Assembly (NCBI GenBank): GCA_036279975.1 | Contig: DASURP010000006.1 | Coordinates: 62,001 to 126,000, forward strand | Direction of reading: 5' to 3' | Source of the DNA: 66-474 sp036279975 | Lineage (GTDB): Bacteria > Pseudomonadota > Gammaproteobacteria > Xanthomonadales > Rhodanobacteraceae | Length of the DNA stretch: 64,000 nt | In this document: in pieces, positions 1-8,168 of the stretch | Position numbering within the stretch: the stretch's first letter is position 1 | How the letters are laid out: each line of letters opens with the position of its first letter | Program-made: the position numbers and the translations under genes | Notes under the pieces: generated by a model | The model's database searches: none | Told to the model about the DNA's origin: nothing | Seen by the model: the letters and a program-made list of their open reading frames with translations, nothing else

Positions 1-546
1 GCCCGGCGTCGCCAGCAGGCGCGCGCGGCCCTGGCGGTCGAAAATGTAGATCGCCGAGCTGTGCGTGACTTCGTAGTCGCCGGACGCGGTCTTGGGCGTT
101 TCGCGTTGGTAGAACGCGCGGTAGCGCTTGGCCAGTTGCGCGATGGCGTCCTGGGTGCCGGTCAGGCCGACGATGCGCGGGTCGAAGGCGGTGACGTACT
201 GGTGCAGCACCGGCACCGTGTCGCGGACCGGGTCCACCGTCACGAACAGGATGCGCACGTCGTCGGCTGGCTTGCCGAGCTTTTGCAACACCGTGTGCAG
301 GTGCACCAGCGTCAGCGGGCATACGTCCGGGCAGTGGGTGTAGCCGAAATACAGCAGTACGAGCTTGCCGTGGTACGTCGCGGCGGTGACCGGCTGCCCG
401 AGATCGTTGGTCATCTGGAACTTGAGGTCGGGCAGGTGGCCCTTGACGTCGTTGAGCTGCCACTGCGGCTGCGCCGCGCAGGCAGCGAGCAGGAGGGCTG
501 CGCAGGCAGGCAGCAGCCAGCGTGGCAGGAAGCGGGCGAGCGGCAT
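1..546 (-). CDS. SCO1/SenC-family copper chaperone lipoprotein (3' end beyond window)
   Basis: SCO proteins deliver copper to, or reduce, the CuA centre of cytochrome c oxidase at the outer face of the inner membrane. I translated this from the ATG at 546; 182 codons are visible before the window edge cuts the C-terminus. The N-terminus is a lipoprotein signal ending in a LAAC lipobox, so the protein is probably membrane-tethered. The copper-binding CPDVC motif follows a thioredoxin-like strand (LLYFGYTHCPDVCPLT), and the conserved distal histidine is in VTHSSAIY. The VDPVRDT motif typical of the family is present. The next gene on this strand ends 187 bp upstream. The family call is firm; which oxidase it serves is not visible. 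Confidence 0.93.
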   Translation of the reverse strand, partial: MPLARFLPRWLLPACAALLLAACAAQPQWQLNDVKGHLPDLKFQMTNDLGQPVTAATYHGKLVLLYFGYTHCPDVCPLTLVHLHTVLQKLGKPADDVRILFVTVDPVRDTVPVLHQYVTAFDPRIVGLTGTQDAIAQLAKRYRAFYQRETPKTASGDYEVTHSSAIYIFDRQGRARLLATPG

Positions 547-733
547 GGTCGGAAGGGCGCGGATCGAAACAGCTGCTGATGATAACGCGAACGCGCGTGT
601 TGGACTGGCCGGGCATCGGGAAGATGGCAACGGGAAATCCGGCGGCGGCCTCACCGACATTCCGGGTGCATGCGCGGGTGCCGGCCGGCGCAGCGCCTTC
701 CGTGGCGGTGCACCGGCAGGCACCGTTGCACGC

Positions 734-2902
734 TCATGGCGCCGACGTGGTGTCGGTTGGCGCTGTCGTGACCGGCGGCTGCGGTTTGGGTACCGGCGTG
801 CCGTCACCGGGACGCCAGCGCATGCGGCCGGTTTCGAACTCGTCATAGGCAACCTGGTAATACGCGATCGCCTGGTCCAGCAAGGTCGGGTCCACTTGCT
901 TGTAGGGCACGGCGGTCCCGGTTTCGGGGTCGGGCTTGACCTGCATGACCTTGCGGCCGGGCATCAGTATGGTCAGGCGTCCGTCGTGCAATTCGCCCAG
1001 GTTGGCATAGGTGGACGGAAAGGCGCGTGCCTTGCTTGCGTGCAGATCGAGCACGTTGTAGCCGAAGAAGCGGCTGCGGTAGTTGAAATGGAGCAGACCC
1101 AGGAGCGTCGGTGCGATGTCGATCTGCGACATCATGTTGCCCACCACCCGTGGTGCGATGTGTGCCGGTGAGTAGATGAAGAGTGGGATGTGGTAGCGAT
1201 CGACGGGAATGCGCGTGCTGCCCGAGCTGTCGGCGCAGTGGTCGGCGGTGATGACGAATACCGTGTCAGCGAAATAGGGTTTTGCCTGCATGCGCTGGAT
1301 GAAATCGCCGATGGCCCAGTCGGTGTACTTGGCCGCGCCGGCGCGCTTGCCTTGCGGCATGTCCACCCGTCCCTTGGGCCAGGTGTAGGGGCGATGGTTG
1401 GACGTGGTCATGATGTGCAGGAAGAACGGCTTGCCCTCGGCATGGATCTTGTCCATCTGGCCCATGGCCAGCGTATACAGGTCCTCGTCGGCCACCCCCC
1501 AGACGTTGGCGCCGTGGATGGTGGCGGTGGGGGGTATGTCGCGGCGGTCGACGTCCTTGTAGCCGTTGTGGGCAAAGAAATAATTCATGTTGTCGAACTC
1601 GCCGTAGCCGCCGTAGACGAATTCGGACACGTAGCCGTGCTGGTTGAAGATGCTTCCCAGCGAAAACAGGTTCTCGTTGTGCTGCTGGTGGATCAGCGAG
1701 TTGCCCGGCGTTGGCGGCACCGACAGCGTCACCGCCTCCAGTCCGCGCACGGTGCGCGTGCCGTTGGCGTACATGTGGTCGAAGAACAGGCTTTTGCCGG
1801 CCAACCCGTCCAGGAACGGCGTCAGCCCCCCGGGGTTGCCGAACACGCCCAGGTAACCAGCCGACAGGCTTTCCACCGTGATCAGGACCACGTTGAGGTC
1901 ACGCTCCTGGCCGGGGTTGCGGATGATGCGCGTGAGATCGTGCGGGTCGTCGTTCAGGAACGTCGAGGAAGGCGTCTTCATCAACCTGCGCACGATGGCG
2001 TAGGCCTCGTTGTCGGGCAGCGTCCGGTAGAACTGGTGGAAATTGAGTTGCTCGTTGCGGAACGCCGCGAAAAACTGGTACATGCCGTTGCCGGCGAGCG
2101 CGTTGACGTAGGTGTTGCGGGTCATGTTTTTCATGCTGGCGTCGACGCTGAACGCGGTGACGACCGTCACGACCAGCCAGCCGGCCACCACCAGCGTGCG
2201 CGGGCCGAAGCGGCTGGCATCCTGGCTGGTGCGCAGGCTGCGCCGCGAGAGCACCACGATTGCAATGGCCGCCGCCGCCAGCATGGCCAGCCATGACGCC
2301 ACTGGGTAGGATTCGGTGATGTTGCCGATCACCTCGGACGTGTACACCAGGTAATCCACGGCGATGAAGTTGAAACGCGTGCCGAACTCGTTCCAGAAGG
2401 TCAGTTCCGCCGCGCCCGTGAACAGCAACATGAACACCAATGCCAGGCAAAACAGGTACAAGATCCACTGCCCCACCCGGGATCGGTAGGTAAACGCCGC
2501 CAGCGGCAGCCCGAACATGAAAGGCAGCAACACCGGCCAGGCCGTCTTCCAGTTCGCGTCGTAACGCCAGCGCAAAAAGCCCAGGCAGATTGCGCAGATC
2601 GCCAGCAGTGCCAGTGCGTACAGCAGCCAGCGCAGCCAGCCCGCCATGCGTCCGCGCTGTGCCGGCACGAGCCACAGGAACAACACCAGCGGCCAGGCAA
2701 AGTAGACGAACGTCACCAGGTCGTAGCCCAGTCCTGCGCCGAACGCATACAGCCAGTACAACGGATCGGCAGGCACCCCGGAACCCGTCATCAGGAGCAG
2801 GGTCAAGCGCGTCACGAAGGAGATGGCAAGGAAGCAGGCGCCCAGCCAGATCAGCGGACGGAAGCGTTGCCACAGCGGGTTGGGACTGGTGGATGGTTGC
2901 AT
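734..2902 (-). CDS. LTA synthase-like membrane sulfatase-fold phosphotransferase
   Basis: This is a 722-residue protein of the alkaline phosphatase/sulfatase superfamily, of the type that moves phosphoglycerol or phosphoethanolamine onto envelope glycans (LtaS, OpgB and relatives). About five hydrophobic segments fill the first 240 residues. The extracytoplasmic catalytic domain follows, with a metal-ligand Glu in ITVESLS near residue 342, the nucleophile Thr in NGTRTVRG near residue 380, and ITADHC as the Asp-His pair. The ATG at 2902 is preferred over upstream in-frame codons because the hydrophobic N-terminus starts there. A small TPR gene lies 38 bp upstream. In a Gram-negative the acceptor is unlikely to be lipoteichoic acid; periplasmic glucan or lipid A is more plausible, but this is inference. 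Confidence 0.88.
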   Translation of the reverse strand: MQPSTSPNPLWQRFRPLIWLGACFLAISFVTRLTLLLMTGSGVPADPLYWLYAFGAGLGYDLVTFVYFAWPLVLFLWLVPAQRGRMAGWLRWLLYALALLAICAICLGFLRWRYDANWKTAWPVLLPFMFGLPLAAFTYRSRVGQWILYLFCLALVFMLLFTGAAELTFWNEFGTRFNFIAVDYLVYTSEVIGNITESYPVASWLAMLAAAAIAIVVLSRRSLRTSQDASRFGPRTLVVAGWLVVTVVTAFSVDASMKNMTRNTYVNALAGNGMYQFFAAFRNEQLNFHQFYRTLPDNEAYAIVRRLMKTPSSTFLNDDPHDLTRIIRNPGQERDLNVVLITVESLSAGYLGVFGNPGGLTPFLDGLAGKSLFFDHMYANGTRTVRGLEAVTLSVPPTPGNSLIHQQHNENLFSLGSIFNQHGYVSEFVYGGYGEFDNMNYFFAHNGYKDVDRRDIPPTATIHGANVWGVADEDLYTLAMGQMDKIHAEGKPFFLHIMTTSNHRPYTWPKGRVDMPQGKRAGAAKYTDWAIGDFIQRMQAKPYFADTVFVITADHCADSSGSTRIPVDRYHIPLFIYSPAHIAPRVVGNMMSQIDIAPTLLGLLHFNYRSRFFGYNVLDLHASKARAFPSTYANLGELHDGRLTILMPGRKVMQVKPDPETGTAVPYKQVDPTLLDQAIAYYQVAYDEFETGRMRWRPGDGTPVPKPQPPVTTAPTDTTSAP

Positions 2903-2940
2903 GGGTTGTTCCCCGTGCACGCCCGCTGGCGCGGCGTGCG

Positions 2941-3249
2941 TCAATTCAGCCGTTTCAGGTAAACGCGCATTTCCCTCGCGGCCTGCACGTCGCCATTCCG
3001 GCCGGCGACGGCGACACCCCGCCGCCATGCAGCGCCGGCCGCGTGGGCATCGCCGTCCTGCAGGCAGGCCTTGCCGAGCAGTTTCCAGGCCGCAGCATAA
3101 CCGGGGTCGAAGTCGAGCGCGGCACGCAGTTCGGTGATGGCCGCGTGCGGATCAGCGGCATCGAGCAGGGCGGTACCCAGCGAGAAGCGCAGCAGCGCAC
3201 CATCACGGGGACCGCCAAGTTGCGCACGCAGGAGCTCGATGCGTTTCAT
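2941..3249 (-). CDS. small tetratricopeptide-repeat protein
   Basis: A 102-residue protein, mostly two or three TPR-like helical hairpins: alternating Ala/Leu/Gly positions in segments such as ALLRFSLGTALLDA and YAAAWKLLGKACLQDGD. TPR units are protein-interaction scaffolds. There is no signal peptide. I chose the ATG at 3249 (MKRIELLRA); an in-frame ATG six codons upstream is possible. The gene lies 38 bp upstream of the LTA synthase-like gene, in the same direction, so co-transcription is likely. The binding partner cannot be told from sequence. Confidence 0.75.
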   Translation of the reverse strand: MKRIELLRAQLGGPRDGALLRFSLGTALLDAADPHAAITELRAALDFDPGYAAAWKLLGKACLQDGDAHAAGAAWRRGVAVAGRNGDVQAAREMRVYLKRLN

Positions 3250-3375
3250 GCTCGGCCATCGTGGCAAACCTGCCCACGCGGCTCCCGGACGTGGATCACA
3301 GCTTGGGTGGCAAGCTCGCAGGCCGTGCCGGCCTGCATGGCGACGGAGGGACCCGGCCGGTGGCCGGGGTGGCGC

Positions 3376-5097
3376 TCAGGGACGATCGCCGTGGACATTG
3401 GCATAGCGCCAGTAATTCGGCGCCGGCAGCAACACCGTGGGAACCGATGGTTCGGGCGGCTGCTGTCCGCGCCGCAGCATCGCCAGCGTAGATGCGTTCC
3501 AGATCACCATCCAGGTACCGCGATAAGGCTGCACCAGCCGCGCGTAACGCAGGGTGTCGGCGCCGAGGCGTTCAGGGTAGGCAATCACCAGTCCGCGCGG
3601 ATGGCTGGAGGCGAAGTGCTGCAGGGACTGCCCTTCGTACAGGCGCGCGACGGGCCGGGTCATGCGTCCCGCGAACTCGAACTGGCCGTTGTAGATGCCG
3701 AGGTTGCCGATGGCGTGGCCCTGCGCTTCGGCGTGGGCAAGCAGCTTCGCCGCGGGCCGCATGTCGAACGCCGGGTACAACGCCAGCGTGAACAACGCAT
3801 AGGCGCCGGCGGTACCGATCAGACTGGCGGCGGCGATACGGCGCAGCTCACCGCGACCCGGCAGCAACACGAATACGCCGAGCAGCACGTACAACACGCC
3901 AAACGGTGCGCTGCTCGATGCGAGGTCACGCAACCAGTGCGTGTGCAGCCCGCCCGCGCCCGCAAGCAGCGGCAACGCGAACAGCAGGACGGCGAGCCCG
4001 AACGATCCCGACGCAAGCAGCCACGCGCCCAGCCAGGCACTGCGCGCTGCCTTGCCGGCACGCGCACGCAGAGCGGCGATGGCGGCGGCCATCACGATCG
4101 CGGCGGCCGGCAGTTCGGGCACCAGGTAGTAACTCTGCTTGCCGCTGAACGCGCTGAAGATCACGAACGCGGGCAGCAGCCACGCCAACACCATGCGCAG
4201 ACCCGCCGGGAGCGGGCGGCGCAGCGCCGCGATGCCGGCCCACAGCCGCGGCCACAGCACGAACGGAAACAGCAGTACCGCCGCCCACGGCAGGTACCAC
4301 CAGAACGGTCGCTCATGGATGAAGGCATCGACCACCCGGCCGCTGGTCTGCCTGAACAGCAGGTTGTGGGCGTACGCCCCCCCGCTGTCCTGTACGGCGG
4401 GGACCACCCACGCGGCCAGCAGGATGCAACCGCCGAGCAGCGCCAGTACGCCGAATCCGTACCAGCGTGCGCAGTGTTCACGCGCGTACGCCGACCACCA
4501 CGGGCCCAGCAGCCATACCGGCGCGGCGTGCACCAACAGTACCGGGCCCTTGGTGAGCAGGCCCAGCCCGAGGCAGACCGCGAAGCCTGGCCAACGCGGC
4601 GCCGTGCGACGCGGCCCGGGCACCAGGCACAACAGCGCGGCCAGCACCCACACCGCCAGCAAGCCGTCGTACATGATCTGCAGGCCGTACAGGAATCCGT
4701 AGGCGAACGCCATCAGCAGCCACGGGGTGGCGCGCGCGACCCAGGGGCGCTCCGGAAACAACCGTCGCGCCAGCGCTTGGGCGAGGATCAGTTGTGCGGC
4801 GCCGATCAGCACCATCAGCACGCGCGGCCACACGTCGTTGACGCCGAACGCCAACCAGCCGGCGTGGATCAGCCAGAACAGCAGCGGCGCCTTTTCCGCG
4901 TAGGGGGCGCCGTTGATGTGCGGCACCAGGAACTGGTGGTGTATCCACATGTCCCACGCCACCGCCAGGGCACGCGTGGAATGCAGCGGGATCGGCGGCT
5001 GCAGGAAAATCGTGATCAGCGCGACCGCGAGGTACAGCGGCAGCCACCACAGCAGGGCGCGCAGGCGTTCCGATTGTGCGAAGAAGTCGCGGGTCAT
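3376..5097 (-). CDS. PMT/ArnT-like (GT83) membrane glycosyltransferase
   Basis: A 573-residue multi-pass membrane protein of the dolichyl-phosphate-mannose mannosyltransferase/ArnT superfamily, which transfers a sugar from an undecaprenyl-phosphate donor to lipid A or another envelope acceptor in the periplasm. About 11-12 hydrophobic segments fill residues 15-460, followed by a soluble C-terminal domain. The EKAPLLFW motif matches the DKPPLFMW block of the second family member at 8169-9917. The first periplasmic loop, which usually carries an acidic pair (DE-x-R), reads HSTRALAVAWDMW here, so the usual catalytic acids are missing or moved. It starts 45 bp downstream of the GT9 gene stop and is probably co-transcribed with it. 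Confidence 0.85.
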   Translation of the reverse strand: MTRDFFAQSERLRALLWWLPLYLAVALITIFLQPPIPLHSTRALAVAWDMWIHHQFLVPHINGAPYAEKAPLLFWLIHAGWLAFGVNDVWPRVLMVLIGAAQLILAQALARRLFPERPWVARATPWLLMAFAYGFLYGLQIMYDGLLAVWVLAALLCLVPGPRRTAPRWPGFAVCLGLGLLTKGPVLLVHAAPVWLLGPWWSAYAREHCARWYGFGVLALLGGCILLAAWVVPAVQDSGGAYAHNLLFRQTSGRVVDAFIHERPFWWYLPWAAVLLFPFVLWPRLWAGIAALRRPLPAGLRMVLAWLLPAFVIFSAFSGKQSYYLVPELPAAAIVMAAAIAALRARAGKAARSAWLGAWLLASGSFGLAVLLFALPLLAGAGGLHTHWLRDLASSSAPFGVLYVLLGVFVLLPGRGELRRIAAASLIGTAGAYALFTLALYPAFDMRPAAKLLAHAEAQGHAIGNLGIYNGQFEFAGRMTRPVARLYEGQSLQHFASSHPRGLVIAYPERLGADTLRYARLVQPYRGTWMVIWNASTLAMLRRGQQPPEPSVPTVLLPAPNYWRYANVHGDRP

Positions 5098-5142
5098 GTA
5101 GCGCTGGACGAGGGTTCGCGCCAGTGTAACCGAGCGCGGATT

Positions 5143-6213
5143 TCAGCCTGCGGCCGGCGGCGCCATCTCGCGCAGCGGCAACGCCTGCCACGCCGAAAGC
5201 GCCTCGACGAGCGGGATCCGGTCGACGCGATTGCGCTCCGGCAGACCGCCCAATGCGACCACGGCGCTGCCGGTGGGGCTGCGCGGCAACCACAGCGATG
5301 GCGGTTGCGCGCCATACATCACGAGCAACGGACAGCCCAGCGCAGCGGCGGCCTGGGCGGGTCCCGTGTCGACCGAAACCATCGCCGCGGCGTGCTCGCA
5401 CAAGGCGAGCAGGCGGCGCAAGGGCAGTTCGCCGCCCGCGGCGAGCACGCGTTCGGAATTCGCCGCGTCCGCGATCGTGCGCAGCAGCGCGGCCTCGGCC
5501 GGCACGCCGCACAGGATCACCTTGAGGTCTGCCCGGCGCGCCAGTACCTCCCGAACCAGGCCCACCCAGTTTTCGAGTGGCCACTGTTTGTCGTCCCCGA
5601 GTTGCCCTGCGCGGCCGCGCTTGAGGGTGCGCTTGTTGCCGGGCTGCAGCAGGACCAGGGGCGCATCGTCGAACCCGCGTGTGTGCAGCCATGCGTGCAG
5701 GTCCGCACGATCGGCGGCATGGATGGCGAGGCATGGCGCATCCAGCGCGTCGGCCTCGGCAAGCGGCGGCGCCTGTGCGAACGCCGCCGGGGTCATCGCG
5801 CCAAAGCGTCGCCAACGGTCGATCCAGTGCTCGCCGTCGCGCAGCATGCAATCTGGGTTCGCGAACACGCAGTGCTCCCCGGCGACGCGCGCGCGACGCA
5901 GCAGCCAGCGGATCTTGTCGATGGAGTAGTCGTCGCAAACATAAACCGGACCGGGCGGTCGTGCACGCAGGCCCGCGACCAGCTGGCGTTGGCTGGCATC
6001 GAGCCAGTAGGGGCGCTTGCGGCTGGCCAACTCCAGGGTAGCGGCCACGTCCGGATGACTCCGGAACAGCGGCTCCAGCCAGCCCCCCGAACCCAGCACC
6101 CGGCAGGGCTGTCCGTAACGGCGGTGGAGCAGCCGCAACAGCGGCGTCAGCAGCACCATGTCGCCGAAGGCGCCGAAGCGGATCACCAGCGGCGCGGAAA
6201 TGGAAGGCGGCAT
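5143..6213 (-). CDS. glycosyltransferase family 9 (heptosyltransferase-like)
   Basis: A 356-residue GT9-family protein, related to the ADP-heptose:LPS heptosyltransferases that build the LPS inner core on the cytoplasmic face. The N-terminus (VIRFGAFGDMVLLTPLLRLL) is the classic GT9 acceptor-side start. The C-terminal donor-site region has VLLQPGNKRTLKRG and MVSVDTGPAQAAAALG, the latter matching the conserved D-T-G-x-x-H/Q-x-A-A block. The ATG at 6213 is chosen because the family motif begins ten residues later; longer in-frame extensions are not family-like. It is divergent from the GT2 gene at 6252, with 38 bp between them. The exact sugar is not known. Confidence 0.87.
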   Translation of the reverse strand: MPPSISAPLVIRFGAFGDMVLLTPLLRLLHRRYGQPCRVLGSGGWLEPLFRSHPDVAATLELASRKRPYWLDASQRQLVAGLRARPPGPVYVCDDYSIDKIRWLLRRARVAGEHCVFANPDCMLRDGEHWIDRWRRFGAMTPAAFAQAPPLAEADALDAPCLAIHAADRADLHAWLHTRGFDDAPLVLLQPGNKRTLKRGRAGQLGDDKQWPLENWVGLVREVLARRADLKVILCGVPAEAALLRTIADAANSERVLAAGGELPLRRLLALCEHAAAMVSVDTGPAQAAAALGCPLLVMYGAQPPSLWLPRSPTGSAVVALGGLPERNRVDRIPLVEALSAWQALPLREMAPPAAG

Positions 6214-6251
6214 TACACTGGCCCGTCCCGTCAAATGCCGCGTATTTTCCC

Positions 6252-7082
6252 ATGCCGGACCGCCCCCGCATCTCGGCTTGCGTGATTGCCCTGAACGAAG
6301 CCGATCGCATCGATGCCTGCCTTGCTTCGCTGGCGTTCTGCGACGAGTGGGTGGTGGTCGATTCGGGCTCGACCGACGGCACCCGCGAAATCGCGGCGGT
6401 GCGCGGTGCGCGGGTGATCGAGCATGCGTTCGAGGGTTTCCGTGCCCAGAAGGATTTCGCGGTGGCGCAGGCCCGCCACGACTGGGTACTCTGCCTCGAT
6501 GCCGACGAACGCGTGACGCCGGCGCTGCGCGCTTCCATCGAAGCGGCACGCGAGGCGGGCTTCGTCGCCGCCGCAGGCTACCGCTTCGCGCGCTGCACGG
6601 AATACTTCGGGGCGTTCCTGCGCCACGGCAATGCCTACCCCGACCGCGTGTTGCGGCTGTTCGATCGCAATCGCGGCGGCTGGCGCGCCGGGCGCGAAAT
6701 CCACGAACACGCCGTGGTCGAAGGTGTGGTGGCGACACTGGCTGGTGACCTGGAACACGTCGCCTACCGCTCGCTGGACGACCAGCTTGCGCGCTACCGC
6801 CGCTACGCCGCGATGATGGCCGCGCACATGCACACCAGCGGCCGGCGCGCGCGCCTGGCCAGTCTCGTGCTCAATCCGTCCTGGCGTTTCCTGCGCGGCT
6901 ACGTCCTGCGTGCGGGTTTCCTGGACGGCTGGCGCGGGTTCGTGTTCGCTTGCATGGAGGCCGACTATGTGCGCGAAAAATTCACGCGCCTGTGGCTGTT
7001 GCAACATCCCGCGCCCGCTAGCCGGCAAAATGCATCCTCGCGTACGCAAGGTTCGACCTGGCACGGCAAGGGACGCGGCTGA
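6252..7082 (+). CDS. glycosyltransferase family 2, LPS core type (WaaE/KdtX-like)
   Basis: A 276-residue GT2 enzyme with the GT-A fold. ISACVIALNEADRI opens the nucleotide-binding domain, VVVDSGSTDGT is the first Asp block, and CLDADERVTPAL holds the DxD-like metal site near residue 83. The C-terminal part contains amphipathic helices (YVLRAGFLDGWRGFVFACMEADYVREKF) typical of the beta-1,4-glucosyltransferase group that includes WaaE/KdtX. The role is addition of a hexose to LPS core or a similar glycan at the inner face of the membrane. It is the only plus-strand gene in this glycosyltransferase block. The last 25 residues are low-complexity and weakly conserved in appearance. Confidence 0.87.
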   Translation: MPDRPRISACVIALNEADRIDACLASLAFCDEWVVVDSGSTDGTREIAAVRGARVIEHAFEGFRAQKDFAVAQARHDWVLCLDADERVTPALRASIEAAREAGFVAAAGYRFARCTEYFGAFLRHGNAYPDRVLRLFDRNRGGWRAGREIHEHAVVEGVVATLAGDLEHVAYRSLDDQLARYRRYAAMMAAHMHTSGRRARLASLVLNPSWRFLRGYVLRAGFLDGWRGFVFACMEADYVREKFTRLWLLQHPAPASRQNASSRTQGSTWHGKGRG

Positions 7083-7172
7083 AGACCGCATGGGTCGCGG
7101 GCGTATCCGGGCGCTGCGGGCTGCCCCGATCCCCGTTCCGTGGCTGCCCATGCTCTTGCCGCGGGACGTGGA

Positions 7173-8162
7173 TTACCGGGCCAGGGCCAGCACTGCTTCC
7201 GTGATGCGCTTGCGGAACGCACGGTCGTTGTCGTGGAACCACGCGCGCGCCGCGGCGCCCATGCGTTCGAGTTCGGCGTCGGGCGCCGCCAGCAAGCGTT
7301 CGATCACTGCTTCGAGCGCGCCTTCGCCATAAAAATACGTGGTCGCGAGGCTCTGGGTGCCGGTGCGCGACGGGGCGACCAGCGCGCCGCGTTCGGGCGT
7401 CACCATCTCGTTCATCGGAGGGGCGTCCAGCGTCACCACCACCGCGCCCACGCCCATCGCTTCGACGAGGTAATGCCCGAAGCCCTCGGTTTCGGATGGA
7501 CACAAATGGAAGCGGTGCGCATTCTGCATCTGCTTCAGTTCCGCGTCGGGGATGTAGTCAACGCGGTGCGCGATGTTCGGTGCGTCCACGATCGCGCGTG
7601 CCACGCGCGGGCTTTGCAATACGGTGAGTCGCGGCCACCCGGGATGCTTGCACCAGGTCGCCAGCAAGGTGTCGGTGCCCTTGTTGGAGCTGCGCCCGGC
7701 GAGGTGGAAGAAGGCCCGTGCGCGCGGCACGCCCGCATCCATGCGGTCTTCGCTTGTAAAACCGGTGTATTCGGCGCGCAGGCCGAGCGCTTCGAAGATC
7801 GGCTTCGCGTGGTGCGTCAACACGAAAACGCAATCCAGCCGCGGCAGCCAGGCGCGGTCGCGCCCGTCGAACCATTCGGGATGCGGCATCAGCACGTTGC
7901 GGCGTGCGGTCGCGAGGTATTCGGGACGTACGCGCTCCAGCATCAGGTTCACGTCCCAACGCTCGGCACCACGACCGGCCAGCCGTCGCGCCAATGTGCC
8001 CGCGCGCAACTTCAGCGGGTGCGCGGCCTTGTGCAGCGCGCCGCGCCGAATGCCGCTGATCGTCACGTCGAAGCCCGCGCCGGCCAACGCGTCATGCAGC
8101 AAATCCAGGTTGCGTGAAAGGCCGAAGCCGTTGTCGCGCGCGATCAGGTTCACCCGGGCCAT
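7173..8162 (-). CDS. glycosyltransferase family 4 (GT-B fold)
   Basis: A 329-residue protein. The N-terminus (MARVNLIARDNGFGLSRNLDLLHDAL) and the C-terminal block FHLCPSETEGFGHYLVEAMGVGAVVV match GT4-type retaining glycosyltransferases; the E-x7-E motif (ETEGFGHYLVEAM) binds the nucleotide-sugar donor. There is no signal peptide or membrane segment, so it probably acts at the cytoplasmic face. It ends 7 bp after the upstream GT83 gene stop (8169), so the two are very likely one operon. Donor and acceptor are unknown; envelope polysaccharide is likely from context. Confidence 0.85.
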   Translation of the reverse strand: MARVNLIARDNGFGLSRNLDLLHDALAGAGFDVTISGIRRGALHKAAHPLKLRAGTLARRLAGRGAERWDVNLMLERVRPEYLATARRNVLMPHPEWFDGRDRAWLPRLDCVFVLTHHAKPIFEALGLRAEYTGFTSEDRMDAGVPRARAFFHLAGRSSNKGTDTLLATWCKHPGWPRLTVLQSPRVARAIVDAPNIAHRVDYIPDAELKQMQNAHRFHLCPSETEGFGHYLVEAMGVGAVVVTLDAPPMNEMVTPERGALVAPSRTGTQSLATTYFYGEGALEAVIERLLAAPDAELERMGAAARAWFHDNDRAFRKRITEAVLALAR

Positions 8163-8168
8163 GGTCGC

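Noticed and set aside
2590..6285. A 1231-codon plus-strand open frame
   Set aside because: It crosses four convincing minus-strand genes and their gaps; composition is that of an antisense shadow.
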